64,000 nucleotides of DNA from Streptomyces sp. NRRL F-5126 (GCF_000721265.1 NZ_JOFZ01000011.1:186001-250000), one strand, 5' to 3'; counted from the first letter of the stretch, positions 9,158 to 17,767 are shown. Numbers and translations are program-made. The notes: generated from the letters alone by a model not told the origin.

Positions 9158-11545
9158 ATGAGTGACGAGCCGTCACGGCAGGACGGGGACCCGGACGACG
9201 CGCGCGAGGGCGGCGGCCCCTCCCGGGCCACGCCCTCGGGAGCCGGCCAGGCAGGCGGGACGCCCGTCGGGGCATCGCCCGCCGCGGACGCCAACCCGCC
9301 GGGCAGGTCCAGGCGCCGCCGTCCGCGGCGCACCGGCTGGCGCAGGCTCGTCCCGACGTGGCGCATGGTGCTCTACACCGTCGTCGCGGTCGTCGTGCTC
9401 GTGGTCGGCGGCTTCATCGCCGGCTACAAGCTCGTCGACATCCCGCCCGCCAACGCCGCCGCCACCGCGCAGTCGAACGTCTACCTGTACGCGGACGGCA
9501 CGCAGATCGCGCGCGACGGCGACATCAACCGGGAGAACGTGCCACTCTCCCAGGTGCCCAGGACGGTGCGGCGCGCGGTGCTCGCCGCCGAGGACCGCGG
9601 CTTCTACAGCGAACCCGCCGTCGACCCGCCCGGCATGGTGCGCGCCGCCTGGAACACCGTCACCGGCAAGGGCACGCAGGGCGGTTCGACCATCACGCAG
9701 CAGTACGTCAAGAACTACTACCTCGGCCAGCAGCAGACCGTCGTCCGCAAGGCCAAGGAGTTCTTCATCGCGGTCAAGCTGGGCCGCGAGCAGTCCAAGC
9801 GGCAGATCCTGCGGGGCTACCTGAACACCAGCTACTTCGGCCGCAACGCGTACGGCGTCCAGGCGGCCGCGCAAGCCTACTACGGCGAGAACATCGACAA
9901 GATCGACACCGCGCAGGGCGCCTACCTGGCCTCCCTGCTCAACGCGCCCAGCGAGTTCGACGTGATCGCGCACCCGGAGAACACCTCTGCCGCCAAGGCC
10001 CGCTGGAACTACGTGCTTGACGGCATGGTCAAGGAGCACTGGCTGAGCGAGGCGGCCCGCGCCAAGCTGTCCTTCCCCACCCCGACGCGCTCGGGCCCCT
10101 CGACCGCGGGCCTGACGGGGCAGCGCGGCTACATCGTCCGCGCCGTCAAGGACTACCTCGCAGGCCGCAGGATCCTCGACGAGGACACCCTCGCGAGCGG
10201 CGGCTACCGGATCACCACCACACTGCGCAAGCCCCGGCAGGACGCGCTGGTCAAAGCGGTCGACGACAACGTCAACTCGAAGCTGTCGAAGGACCGGGAC
10301 GCCGACCGCGACGTCCGCGTGGGCGGCGCGTCCGTCGATCCGGCCACGGGCGACGTCGTGGCGATGTACGGCGGCATCGACTACACCAAGCAGTTCGTGA
10401 ACAACGCGACCCGGCGTGACTTCCAGGTCGGCTCGACGTTCAAGCCGTTCGTGCTCGCCGCCGCGCTCCAGAACGGCTCGCACACGCAAAGCGGCGACCT
10501 CATCACGCCCAACACCACCTACAACGGCGACAACCACCGCATGGTGCAGGGTCCGAACGGCCCCACCGGCTACGCCCCTGCCAACGAGGACGACCACGAC
10601 TACGGCGACATCGACGTGCGCACGGCCACCAACAAGTCCGTCAACGCCGTCTACGCCCAGATGGCCGAGGACGTCGGCCCGTCCACCGTCGAGCAGACGG
10701 CGATCAGCCTCGGCCTGCCCGCGTCCACCCCCGACCTCACCGCCACCCCGTCCATCGCGCTCGGACCCGCCACCGCGAGTGTCCTCGACATGGCGCAGGC
10801 GTACGCGACGCTCGCCAACCACGGCGTGCGCCAGGACTGCACGCTCGTCGCGCGGATCACGAAGAACGGCACGGCGGTCGCGCTGCCGAAGCGGCCGCCG
10901 GCGCAGGCCGTCAGCAGGCAGGCGGCCGACACCACCACGGCGGTCCTGCGCACCGTCGTCGACAGCAAGGGCGGCACCGGCACGGCGGCGCGGGCGGCGG
11001 GAAGGCCGGCCGCGGGCAAGACGGGCACGGCGGAGAACGACAAGGCCGCCTGGTTCGCGGGCTACACACCGGACCTGACGACCGTCGTCGCGCTGATGGG
11101 CGCCGACCCGAAGAGCGCACGGCACGAGCCGCTGTACGGGGCGCTCGGCCTGGGACGCGTCAACGGCGGCGGCCCGTCCGCGCAGATCTGGGCCCAGTAC
11201 ACGGCGGCGGCGCTGAAGGACGCCCCGGTGCGCAGCTTCGACCTGCACCTCCTGCCGGACGCCGAGCAGCACCACAAGCCCTCGGGCGCACCGTCCTCGG
11301 GCGCACCCTCCGACGGGCCCAGCGGCACGGGTGGCACCGGCGGCGACACCGGCACCACCGGCGCGGACTCCACGGGCGGGGACTCCACCGGCGGGGACAC
11401 CGCGGGAAACACCGATGGAGGCGGCACCGGGGGCACCGGGGACACCGGCGGCACGGACGGCGGTGACAGCGGCGACAGCGGGGGCACGACGGACGGCGGT
11501 GACGGCGGGGGCACGACAGACGGCGGCGGCCAGACCGGCACATAG
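9158..11545 (+). CDS. Bifunctional class A penicillin-binding protein
   Basis: A 795-residue peptidoglycan synthase anchored in the cytoplasmic membrane. After a ~65-residue basic cytoplasmic tail and one transmembrane segment (MVLYTVVAVVVLVVGGFIAG), the glycosyltransferase (GT51) domain shows AAEDRGFYSEPAVD and GGSTITQQYVKN. The transpeptidase domain has the nucleophile motif STFK (Ser426-Lys429), SVN, and KTGTAE. Catalytic residues for both activities appear present. The last ~100 residues are a Gly/Thr/Asp/Ser-rich low-complexity tail, probably a flexible wall-spanning extension. The start follows GCCGAGGAGGCC. Gene order suggests an orthologue of the S. coelicolor SCO2897 protein, from memory. 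Confidence 0.92.
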   Translation: MSDEPSRQDGDPDDAREGGGPSRATPSGAGQAGGTPVGASPAADANPPGRSRRRRPRRTGWRRLVPTWRMVLYTVVAVVVLVVGGFIAGYKLVDIPPANAAATAQSNVYLYADGTQIARDGDINRENVPLSQVPRTVRRAVLAAEDRGFYSEPAVDPPGMVRAAWNTVTGKGTQGGSTITQQYVKNYYLGQQQTVVRKAKEFFIAVKLGREQSKRQILRGYLNTSYFGRNAYGVQAAAQAYYGENIDKIDTAQGAYLASLLNAPSEFDVIAHPENTSAAKARWNYVLDGMVKEHWLSEAARAKLSFPTPTRSGPSTAGLTGQRGYIVRAVKDYLAGRRILDEDTLASGGYRITTTLRKPRQDALVKAVDDNVNSKLSKDRDADRDVRVGGASVDPATGDVVAMYGGIDYTKQFVNNATRRDFQVGSTFKPFVLAAALQNGSHTQSGDLITPNTTYNGDNHRMVQGPNGPTGYAPANEDDHDYGDIDVRTATNKSVNAVYAQMAEDVGPSTVEQTAISLGLPASTPDLTATPSIALGPATASVLDMAQAYATLANHGVRQDCTLVARITKNGTAVALPKRPPAQAVSRQAADTTTAVLRTVVDSKGGTGTAARAAGRPAAGKTGTAENDKAAWFAGYTPDLTTVVALMGADPKSARHEPLYGALGLGRVNGGGPSAQIWAQYTAAALKDAPVRSFDLHLLPDAEQHHKPSGAPSSGAPSDGPSGTGGTGGDTGTTGADSTGGDSTGGDTAGNTDGGGTGGTGDTGGTDGGDSGDSGGTTDGGDGGGTTDGGGQTGT

Positions 11546-11572
11546 CAGGGGTCAAGTAGCCACCCGCAGCTG

Positions 11573-11896
11573 CTACTTGCCCCCTGACGTGGCCTCAAGG
11601 CCCACCACCGCCACCACCAGCAGGCACACGAAGAAGATGCGCGCCGCGGTCACCGGCTCGTGCAGCGCCACCATGCCGACCACCGCCGCGCCGACCGCGC
11701 CGATCCCCACCCACACGCCGTACGTGGTACCGATCGGCAGCGACTTCGCGGCCTGCGCCAGCAGCAGCATGCTCGCGACGACCCCGGCGACGGTGATCAC
11801 ACTCGGCCACAGCCGGGTGAACCCGTCACTGAACTTCAGGCCGATGGACCAGACGATCTCCAGCAGCCCGGCCACGAAAAGGAGAACCCACGCCAC
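11573..11896 (-). CDS. Small multidrug resistance family exporter, Gdx/SugE type
   Basis: A 107-residue protein, exactly the family length when the GTG at 11896 is used. That start follows GGAGG with a 7-base spacer; the longer upstream frame would run through the riboswitch. Four membrane segments are visible. Glu in AGLLEIVWS (near residue 13) is the conserved proton/substrate carboxylate. GLKFSDGFTRLWPS matches the guanidinium exporter (Gdx, formerly SugE) subtype rather than EmrE. Such proteins exchange guanidinium for protons as antiparallel dimers. The guanidine-III-like element directly upstream supports guanidinium as the substrate. Confidence 0.88.
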   Translation of the reverse strand: MAWVLLFVAGLLEIVWSIGLKFSDGFTRLWPSVITVAGVVASMLLLAQAAKSLPIGTTYGVWVGIGAVGAAVVGMVALHEPVTAARIFFVCLLVVAVVGLEATSGGK

Positions 11897-11930
11897 GACG
11901 ACACCTCCGGGAGGAGCACACAAGGACAGG

Positions 11931-11985
11931 TGCGTCGTCTTTGCGTTCTCGCCTTCGGGGCCCGGTACGGCGCGTCTCGTCGGGG
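11931..11985 (-). promoter_or_regulatory. Guanidine-III (ykkC-III) riboswitch-like element
   Basis: Read on the minus strand, the leader contains CCCGACGAGACGCGCCGTAC followed 20-odd bases later by GCAAAGACGACGCA. Both blocks resemble the compact guanidine-III class known from actinobacteria, where GCGCCGU pairs with the downstream ACGGCGC in a pseudoknot around the ligand. One pair in that helix is a C-A mismatch here. The element ends about 20 bases upstream of the ribosome-binding site of the Gdx-type exporter, the genetic context expected for this class. Identification is by eye from recalled consensus. Confidence 0.75.
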
Positions 11986-12035
11986 CTGCTCCCGACGGTA
12001 GCAAATCCGCCCGGGCAGGGCCTTGAGCCGAGCAC

Positions 12036-12067
12036 GAGGGCCCGGTGACCTCGGTCACCGGGCCCTC
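12036..12067 (-). terminator. Perfect inverted repeat, likely terminator
   Basis: GAGGGCCCGGTGACC and its exact reverse complement are separated by two bases. The repeat lies 40 bases beyond the stop of the GroES-like gene and before the exporter leader, so it most likely ends the GroES-like transcript. There is no U-run, as is common in Streptomyces. Confidence 0.7.
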
Positions 12068-12108
12068 GCCCGATCGTCGCTCGCGGGTCGCGAGTCGCGA
12101 GTCGCGAC

Positions 12109-12447
12109 CTACAGATACAGCCCCGTGGCGTCCACCGCGCCCTCGAACCGGTCGGCGGCCACCGCGTGCAGATCGCGCTCCCGCATCAGGACGTAGGGGA
12201 CGCCGCGCACCTCGACCTCCGCGCGGTCCTCCGGGTCGTACAGCACCCGGTCTCCGGGCTCGACCGTCCGCACGTTCTGCCCGACGGCGACCACCTCGGC
12301 CCAGGCCAGTCTCCGGCCGACCGCCGCGGTCGCCGGGATCACGATGCCGCCGGAGGAACGCCGCTCGCCCTCCGGGATGTCCGTCGTGACCAGCACACGG
12401 TCATGGAGCATCCGGATGGGCAGCTTCTCGTGGGTGTTGTCGCTCAC
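12109..12447 (-). CDS. GroES-like co-chaperonin family protein
   Basis: A 112-residue protein if started at the GTG at 12447 (VSDNTHEKLPIRM). An upstream ATG at 12513 would add a Arg/Pro-rich head unlike the family. The Cpn10 fold is recognisable from LPIRMLHDRVLV, the SSGGIVIP mobile loop, AEVVAVGQNVRTVEPGDRVLYDP and a YVLMRERDLHAV end. No groEL is adjacent, and the C-terminus is longer than in classic GroES. It is therefore probably a paralogue and not the main co-chaperonin. It is followed by a strong hairpin. Confidence 0.75.
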   Translation of the reverse strand: MSDNTHEKLPIRMLHDRVLVTTDIPEGERRSSGGIVIPATAAVGRRLAWAEVVAVGQNVRTVEPGDRVLYDPEDRAEVEVRGVPYVLMRERDLHAVAADRFEGAVDATGLYL

Positions 12448-12531
12448 GGCCACGAACCTACCTGGCGCGGCCGCCACCCGGCGCCACAGGGGTGGCAGGC
12501 CCTCCCGCCGCACCCGGCACGCCGCGGCAGG

Positions 12532-12885
12532 TCACTTACGGCGGCGCCGCGCCGAGACGGTGAGCAGGCCCACCACGCCGACCACCACAAGCGCCACCGG
12601 CACCACACGCGCCAGCCGCGGCGCACCGTCGTCGCCGACGAACTGCGCCTTCACGTCCGAGACCGTCCGGTTGACGGCGACGAACGCACGGCCCGCCGTC
12701 TGATCCACGGTGGAAGCCACCCGGGCCTTGGCGTCGCCCATGACCGTCTTGGGGTGCACGCGCACCCCGATCTCGTCGAGCGTCTCGGCAAGCTTGCCCC
12801 GCCGGCGGACGATGTCCGCCTCGATCTGCGCAGGGGTCCTCGCATCGGCATCCGACACCGCGCCGCCTCCGTCGTCCCTCGTCAT
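12532..12885 (-). CDS. DUF3618 domain-containing protein
   Basis: A 117-residue protein. The N-terminal half has the DUF3618 pattern (ARTPAQIEADIVRRRGKLAETLDEI), a helical pair found in actinobacterial membrane-associated proteins. One membrane segment lies near residues 92-110 (VVPVALVVVGVVGLLTVSA), followed by a basic RRRRK tail. The role is unknown, although family members often sit beside phage-holin-like proteins. It diverges from the bcp gene; the ~170-base gap holds both promoters. Confidence 0.8.
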   Translation of the reverse strand: MTRDDGGGAVSDADARTPAQIEADIVRRRGKLAETLDEIGVRVHPKTVMGDAKARVASTVDQTAGRAFVAVNRTVSDVKAQFVGDDGAPRLARVVPVALVVVGVVGLLTVSARRRRK

Positions 12886-13056
12886 ATCCGGTTCACCTTC
12901 GTCGACAGTCTGTCAGTACAACCGCATCCGCACCCGGCGGCACCCCCTATTACGCTCGGCGGCGTACGCCCCGGCGCGACGACACGCGCGGCGCGGTGTA
13001 CGACTACCGCTTCCCCGCCTCGGCTTCCCCGCCCCGGCCCGAATACGGAGAGACCC

Positions 13057-13524
13057 ATGACCGAACGCCTCGCACCCGGCGACACCGCCCCCGACTTCAC
13101 CCTCCCCGACGCGGACGGCAACGACGTCTCGCTCGCCGACCACAAGGGCCGCAAGGTCATCGTCTACTTCTACCCGGCAGCGCTGACCCCCGGCTGCACG
13201 AAGCAGGCGTGCGATTTCACGGACAACCTCGAAGTGCTGGCCGGGGCCGGTTACGACGTGATCGGTGTGTCTCCGGACAAGCCGGAGAAACTTGCGAAGT
13301 TCCGGGACAAGGAGAACCTGAAAGTGACACTCCTCGCCGATCCCTCGAAAGGCGTCCTCGAGTCGTACGGAGCGTTCGGCGAGAAGAAAATGTACGGAAA
13401 GACGGTGACGGGGGTCATTCGTTCGACGATCGTCGTGGACGAGGAGGGAAAAGTGGAGCGCGCCCTGTACAACGTGCGGGCCACAGGCCACGTGGCGAAG
13501 ATCATCAAGGACCTGGGAATCTGA
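13057..13524 (+). CDS. bcp: Thiol peroxidase, Bcp/PrxQ-type peroxiredoxin
   Basis: A 155-residue cytosolic peroxiredoxin that reduces hydrogen peroxide and organic hydroperoxides using thioredoxin. The start ATG follows GGAGAG. Sequence blocks are GDTAPDFTLPDADG, YFYPAALTPGCTKQACDF with the peroxidatic Cys near residue 46 and a resolving Cys five residues later, and GVSPDKPEKLAKF. The two-Cys spacing is that of the atypical PrxQ subgroup. Gene context matches a conserved Streptomyces neighbourhood. Confidence 0.92.
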   Translation: MTERLAPGDTAPDFTLPDADGNDVSLADHKGRKVIVYFYPAALTPGCTKQACDFTDNLEVLAGAGYDVIGVSPDKPEKLAKFRDKENLKVTLLADPSKGVLESYGAFGEKKMYGKTVTGVIRSTIVVDEEGKVERALYNVRATGHVAKIIKDLGI

Positions 13525-13640
13525 CGGGTCCTGCCCGCGGCATGTGACCGGGGTCGCACTTGTGTACGACCCGGGTTTGCGAACGCTTCAAGCGCGCAGA
13601 AGGTTCCATTGGACTCTGTTGTACGCAGAAAGGAACCCGC

Positions 13641-15143
13641 ATGGCCGGCCAGGATTACCAGGAAACGGCCGACCCGGCTGCGGTCCGGCGCCACCCCACT
13701 CTCTTCCGCACGATCAAACAACGACGCAACCCGCGTCTGCGCAGATCAGACATAACCGTCACGGACGAGCGCGCCGTCAAACGCGCCGTGAAAGCGGCCG
13801 CTCTCGGTAACGCCATGGAGTGGTACGACTTCGGTATCTACAGCTACATGGCGGGGACGATCGGCAAGGTCTTCTTCCCCGGCGGCAGCGGCACCGTCCA
13901 GCTGCTGCTGACGTTCGCGACCTTCGCCATCTCCTTCCTGGTCAGGCCGCTCGGCAGCGTCGTGCTCGGCCCGCTGGGTGACAAGGTCGGCAGGCAGCGC
14001 ATCCTCGCGCTGACCATGCTGATGATGGCCTTCGGCACGTTCTTCATCGGTGTCCTGCCCTCGTACCACTCCATAGGCCTGTGGGCGCCGGCGCTGCTGA
14101 TCCTGCTGCGCCTGGTGCAGGGCTTCTCCACCGGCGGCGAGTACGGCGGCGCCTCGACGTTCATCGCCGAGTACGCGCCCGACAAGCGCCGCGGATTCTT
14201 CGGCAGCTTCCTCGAGTTCGGCACGCTCGCCGGCTACGTGGGCGCGGCCGGCCTCGTCACGCTGCTCACGGTCACGCTCGGCGACAGCGGCCTGCAGAGC
14301 TGGGGCTGGCGTCTGCCGTACCTGCTGGCGGCCCCGCTCGGCATCATCGGCCTCTACCTGCGGCTGAAGCTGGACGAGACCCCCGCGTTCCAGAAGCTGG
14401 CCAGCGAGAACACACAAGTGAGGGCCTCGGAGGCGGCGGACACCGTCGAGACCACCACCAGGGGCGACCTGAAAAAGATCTTCCGCAACTACTGGCGGCC
14501 GCTGGTGCTGTGCCTCGCGCTCGTCGCCGCGTACAACATCACGGACTACATGCTGCTGTCGTACATGCCGACGTACCTCTCGGACGAACTCGGCTACGGC
14601 ACCACCCACGGCCTCGTCATCCTGCTGGGCGTGATGGTGGCGATGATGCTGCTGATCAACCAGGTGGGCCGGCTCAACGACCGGTTCGGCAGGAAACCGC
14701 TGCTGCTCGGGGGCATGCTCGGGTTCCTGGTGCTGTCCATACCCGCGTTCCTGCTGATCAGGGACGGCAGCATCATCTTCATCATCATCGGCCTCGCCAT
14801 GCTGGGCCTCTCCCTGCTGTGCCTCCTCGGCACGATGTCCGCGGCGCTCCCGGCGCTCTTCCCGACCCAGGTGCGCTACGGCGGCCTGTCGATCGGCTAC
14901 AACGTCTCGACGTCCCTCTTCGGCGGCACGACACCGCTGGTCATCACGGCCCTGATCGACATCGGCCACACCAACCTGATGCCGGCGTACTACTCGACGG
15001 CCGCCGCCATCGTGGGCGTCATCGCCGTCCTCTGCATGAAGGAAACGGCCCAGCGCCCCCTGGACGGCTCCCCGCCCTCGGTCTCCACGGCGGAGGAGGC
15101 CGCGGAACTGGCCCACGAACAGGCCCCGGAGCCGCGCTTCTGA
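13641..15143 (+). CDS. MFS transporter of the metabolite:H+ symporter type (ProP-like)
   Basis: A 500-residue transporter with ~12 membrane segments. The start at 13641 follows AGAAAGGAA. The hallmark GNAMEWYDFGIYSYMAG, the loop GDKVGRQRILALTM and RLVQGFSTGGEYGGA are those of the metabolite:H+ symporter family, which includes ProP (proline/betaine) and ShiA. A second MFS loop, RLNDRFGRKP, sits in the C-terminal half. An osmolyte or organic-acid substrate is plausible but not provable. A strong terminator hairpin follows. Confidence 0.88.
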   Translation: MAGQDYQETADPAAVRRHPTLFRTIKQRRNPRLRRSDITVTDERAVKRAVKAAALGNAMEWYDFGIYSYMAGTIGKVFFPGGSGTVQLLLTFATFAISFLVRPLGSVVLGPLGDKVGRQRILALTMLMMAFGTFFIGVLPSYHSIGLWAPALLILLRLVQGFSTGGEYGGASTFIAEYAPDKRRGFFGSFLEFGTLAGYVGAAGLVTLLTVTLGDSGLQSWGWRLPYLLAAPLGIIGLYLRLKLDETPAFQKLASENTQVRASEAADTVETTTRGDLKKIFRNYWRPLVLCLALVAAYNITDYMLLSYMPTYLSDELGYGTTHGLVILLGVMVAMMLLINQVGRLNDRFGRKPLLLGGMLGFLVLSIPAFLLIRDGSIIFIIIGLAMLGLSLLCLLGTMSAALPALFPTQVRYGGLSIGYNVSTSLFGGTTPLVITALIDIGHTNLMPAYYSTAAAIVGVIAVLCMKETAQRPLDGSPPSVSTAEEAAELAHEQAPEPRF

Positions 15144-15165
15144 CCGGCCCCTCCGCCAGCTATTC

Positions 15166-15209
15166 CCGTACGCCCCGGCGCGCCACCCAGCGCACGCCGG
15201 GGCGTACGG
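15166..15209. terminator. Inverted-repeat terminator after the MFS gene
   Basis: CCGTACGCCCCGGCG and CGCCGGGGCGTACGG form a perfect 15-bp stem around a 14-base loop, 22 bases after the transporter stop codon. Confidence 0.8.
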
Positions 15210-15305
15210 CTGTGCGCCGCACCCCAGGTCGCAGTGACCCGGCCCTCTCCGACCTCGTTCTCCAGTACGAGGCGCCGAACGTGCGCCCGAGAACGGAGTG
15301 AGGAC

Positions 15306-16988
15306 ATGGCGCCCCGCAGATTGACCCGCGAGTTGCTGACGCAGGCGGCTCGGGCCACGAAGACATGGGACGACGCCGTCCGCTGGTGCGGCGGCGTCCC
15401 CACCCGTGGCAGCAGGCGTCACCTCCGGTCGCGGATGGCCGCCGAGGGCATCGACACGTCTCACTTCCCCAGTAACCGGGTCCGGCACAGCGAAGCGACG
15501 CTCAGGAGACTCGCGGCGGAGTCCACGAGCGTGGCGGAGGTCGTACGGCGCTTGGGCATCAGTCCGGTGGGCGGCAACCAGGCGCACATAGGCCGACGGA
15601 TCAGGGCGCTCGGCATCGACACGAGTCACTTCGCACGAGGACCCAGGAAGCGCGGCAATAGGCCCCCGAAGGAGAGGCTGGTGCTGAGCTCGGCCGCCGC
15701 CGGGCGCACACCTGGGGAAGCGCTGCGGCGATGGCTTCTGCTGTCCGGCAGACCGGAGACATGCGCGATGTGTGGAACGGCCGGCGAATGGAACGGCAGG
15801 CCGCTGCGTCTCCAGGTGGACCACAGGGACGGTCACTGGTGGGACAACCGACCCGAGAACCTGCGCCTCCTCTGCCCCAACTGCCACGCGGTCACGGACA
15901 CCTTTCGCGGCCGTCGCCGGTCCGGCTCCACGGAGCGCCGGCCTCCCCTGGCCCGCGCGGCCCTCGCAGAGGCCGTGTCCGACGCCGGCAGCATGGTGGA
16001 GCTTCTCCGGATCCTGCGCGTCCCGGACTCGGAAGCGGCTCGGGCGCGGGTACGACGCGACATCGCCACACATGGCCTGGACGCCTCGCACTTCGCCGGT
16101 CAAGGCACTCACAGGGGACGGTCGCGTGCCCGCCTGTCCGCGAAGGCGATCCTCAGCCCTTCCCGACCGGGCACTCCCCGCCGGAAGACTTACATGTTGC
16201 GCAGGGCATTGAGTGAGCTCGGCGTCGAAGCGGTGTGCGTGATGTGCGGGCTCGGGGACAGGTGGCGGGGCAGGAGGCTCGTCCTGGAGATCGACCACAT
16301 CAATGGCGACCGACTCGACAATCGCATCGAGAACCTGCGCTATCTGTGCCCTTCGTGCCACACGCAGACAGTCACCTACGGTGGTAACAAAACGCCTCGC
16401 CGCTCCAAAGCCGCCGTCGCGCCGCAACACCGCCCGGCGAGGCGGCGGGCTGCCGCCCCTGCCGTACCGCGGCCTCGCAAGCCGGAACCGACCGAGGAGG
16501 AACGAGCCGAGCTGAAGGCTGCCGTCGCCGACTCCGCCGGCTGGGCAGACCTCGTACGGAGGCTCGGGCTGCGGGCCAGCACGGGCAGGAGGCGGACGCT
16601 GCAGAAGCGTGTTGCCGACCTGGGTTTGGACACGAGCCACTTCAAACAGCGCAGCGCTTGGCGCACCTATGCCGACGACTCGATCGCCGAGGCGGTGGCG
16701 TCATCGGAGTCGATGCGAGAAGTGATCGACAAGCTGTGCGTCCGGATCAGTGTCGGCGCGCTCGCTCACATTGCACGCCGCATCGAAGCCATGGGCATCG
16801 ACACCAGTCACCTCGCGGACCTCCGGGACGGCGCGCAGGAGTTGCCGTTCACCAGGGAGGAGCTGAGGTCAGTCGCTGATTCCCGTCGCAGTGTGCGGGA
16901 GGTCGCACGCCGACTGGGCATCTCGGACGACACCCGGTCACGGAAGGCTCTGGGCAGGATGCTGGAGAAGCACGGCCTGGCGCCGTGA
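15306..16988 (+). CDS. Repeat protein with two HNH endonuclease modules
   Basis: A 560-residue protein with ATG after GTGAGGAC. It has two HNH-type modules. The first has CAMC at 153-156, VDHRDG near 172 and LLCPNC. The second has CVMC at 311-314, IDHING and YLCPSC. Around and between them are six copies of a ~45-residue unit built as a short helix pair (SVAEVVRRLGIS-like), a basic helix and GIDTSHF or a close variant. The order is repeat-repeat-HNH-repeat-HNH-repeat-repeat-repeat. The units look like helix-turn-helix DNA readers and the HNH folds like metal-dependent nicking sites. It stops 45 bases before a tRNA-like gene. A mobile or homing-type nuclease is one reading; a host function is another. 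Confidence 0.75.
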   Translation: MAPRRLTRELLTQAARATKTWDDAVRWCGGVPTRGSRRHLRSRMAAEGIDTSHFPSNRVRHSEATLRRLAAESTSVAEVVRRLGISPVGGNQAHIGRRIRALGIDTSHFARGPRKRGNRPPKERLVLSSAAAGRTPGEALRRWLLLSGRPETCAMCGTAGEWNGRPLRLQVDHRDGHWWDNRPENLRLLCPNCHAVTDTFRGRRRSGSTERRPPLARAALAEAVSDAGSMVELLRILRVPDSEAARARVRRDIATHGLDASHFAGQGTHRGRSRARLSAKAILSPSRPGTPRRKTYMLRRALSELGVEAVCVMCGLGDRWRGRRLVLEIDHINGDRLDNRIENLRYLCPSCHTQTVTYGGNKTPRRSKAAVAPQHRPARRRAAAPAVPRPRKPEPTEEERAELKAAVADSAGWADLVRRLGLRASTGRRRTLQKRVADLGLDTSHFKQRSAWRTYADDSIAEAVASSESMREVIDKLCVRISVGALAHIARRIEAMGIDTSHLADLRDGAQELPFTREELRSVADSRRSVREVARRLGISDDTRSRKALGRMLEKHGLAP

Positions 16989-17033
16989 CCCGACGATCGC
17001 TGGACAGCGTCTACCGCTACCATTGCGCAGCGG

Positions 17034-17108
17034 GCGCCTGTACTCCAACTGGTTAGAGAGACTAGTCCTAGGAACTAGGGGTTCTCGGTTCGAATCCGAG
17101 CAGGCGCA
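17034..17108 (+). tRNA. Atypical tRNA-like gene, apparent anticodon UAG
   Basis: A complete cloverleaf can be drawn: 7-bp acceptor (GCGCCTG/CAGGCGC), 3-bp D stem (CTC/GAG) with a GG in the loop, 5-bp anticodon stem (CTAGT/ACTAG), 5-base variable loop and 5-bp T stem with loop TTCGAAT. CCA is not encoded. The anticodon loop reads CCTAGGA, which would place UAG as anticodon but C instead of the near-universal U at position 33. A UAG anticodon means leucine, yet leucine tRNAs have a long variable arm, absent here. It could be a decaying or specialised tRNA. A hairpin terminator follows at once. Confidence 0.65.
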
Positions 17109-17115
17109 CAAGGTA

Positions 17116-17158
17116 AATAGAGCCCTCGGCCCTCGCTTCGAAGGCGGAGGGCTCTATT
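17116..17158. terminator. Bidirectional terminator between tRNA-like gene and rdgB
   Basis: AATAGAGCCCTC and GAGGGCTCTATT form a 12-bp stem, starting 8 bases after the tRNA-like gene and 7 bases beyond the rdgB stop. Flanking A and T residues make it usable from both sides. Confidence 0.75.
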
Positions 17159-17164
17159 GCGCGG

Positions 17165-17767
17165 TCAGCCCGCCAGCTCCGCGATCGCCGGGACCAGGGC
17201 GCGGAAGGCCTTGCCGCGGTGGCTGATCTCGTTCTTCTCCCGCGGGGATAGTTCCGCGCAGGTGCGGTCGTGGCCGTCGGGCTGGAGGATCGGGTCGTAG
17301 CCGAAGCCGTGCGTGCCCGCGGGGGCCGTGCGGAGCGTGCCGCGGAGTTGGCCTTCGACGACGCGTTCCGCGCCGTCGGGGAGGGCGAGGGCGGCTGCGC
17401 AGGCGAAGTGAGCGGCGCGGTGGGGGTCGGAGATGTCGCCGAGCTGGGCGAGGAGCAGGTCGAGGTTGGCCTGGTCGTCGCCGTGGCGGCCGGCCCAGCG
17501 GGCGGAGAAGATGCCGGGGGCGCCGCCGAGTACGTCGACGCAGAGTCCGGAGTCGTCCGCGATGGCGGGGTGGCCGGTGGCCTGCGCGAGGGCGTGGGCC
17601 TTGAGCAGGGCGTTCTCGGCGAAGGTGACGCCGGTCTCCTTGACGTCGGGGACCTCGGGGTAGGCGTCGGCGCCGACGAGCTCGTGGGGGAGGCCGGCGT
17701 CGGCGAGGATGGCGCGGAGTTCGGTGATCTTTCCGGCGTTGCGGGTGGCGAGGATCAGGCGGGTCAT
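17165..17767 (-). CDS. rdgB: Non-canonical purine NTP pyrophosphatase (RdgB/HAM1)
   Basis: A 200-residue house-cleaning enzyme that converts dITP, XTP and ITP to monophosphates and keeps them out of DNA and RNA. The start at 17767 gives MTRLILATRNAGKITEL, the typical N-terminus. Conserved blocks are TFAENALLKA, ADDSGLCVD (metal/catalytic Asp), GAPGIFSARWAG, GTHGFGYDPIL and ELSPREKNEISHRGKA. All fit the family. It lies downstream of rph in the same direction, the classic rph-rdgB pair. Confidence 0.95.
   Translation of the reverse strand: MTRLILATRNAGKITELRAILADAGLPHELVGADAYPEVPDVKETGVTFAENALLKAHALAQATGHPAIADDSGLCVDVLGGAPGIFSARWAGRHGDDQANLDLLLAQLGDISDPHRAAHFACAAALALPDGAERVVEGQLRGTLRTAPAGTHGFGYDPILQPDGHDRTCAELSPREKNEISHRGKAFRALVPAIAELAG

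Noticed and set aside
9173..11275. A 700-codon leftward open frame over the penicillin-binding protein gene
   Set aside because: The frame is antisense to a protein with complete SxxK, SxN and KTG motifs, and its own composition is that of a shadow frame.
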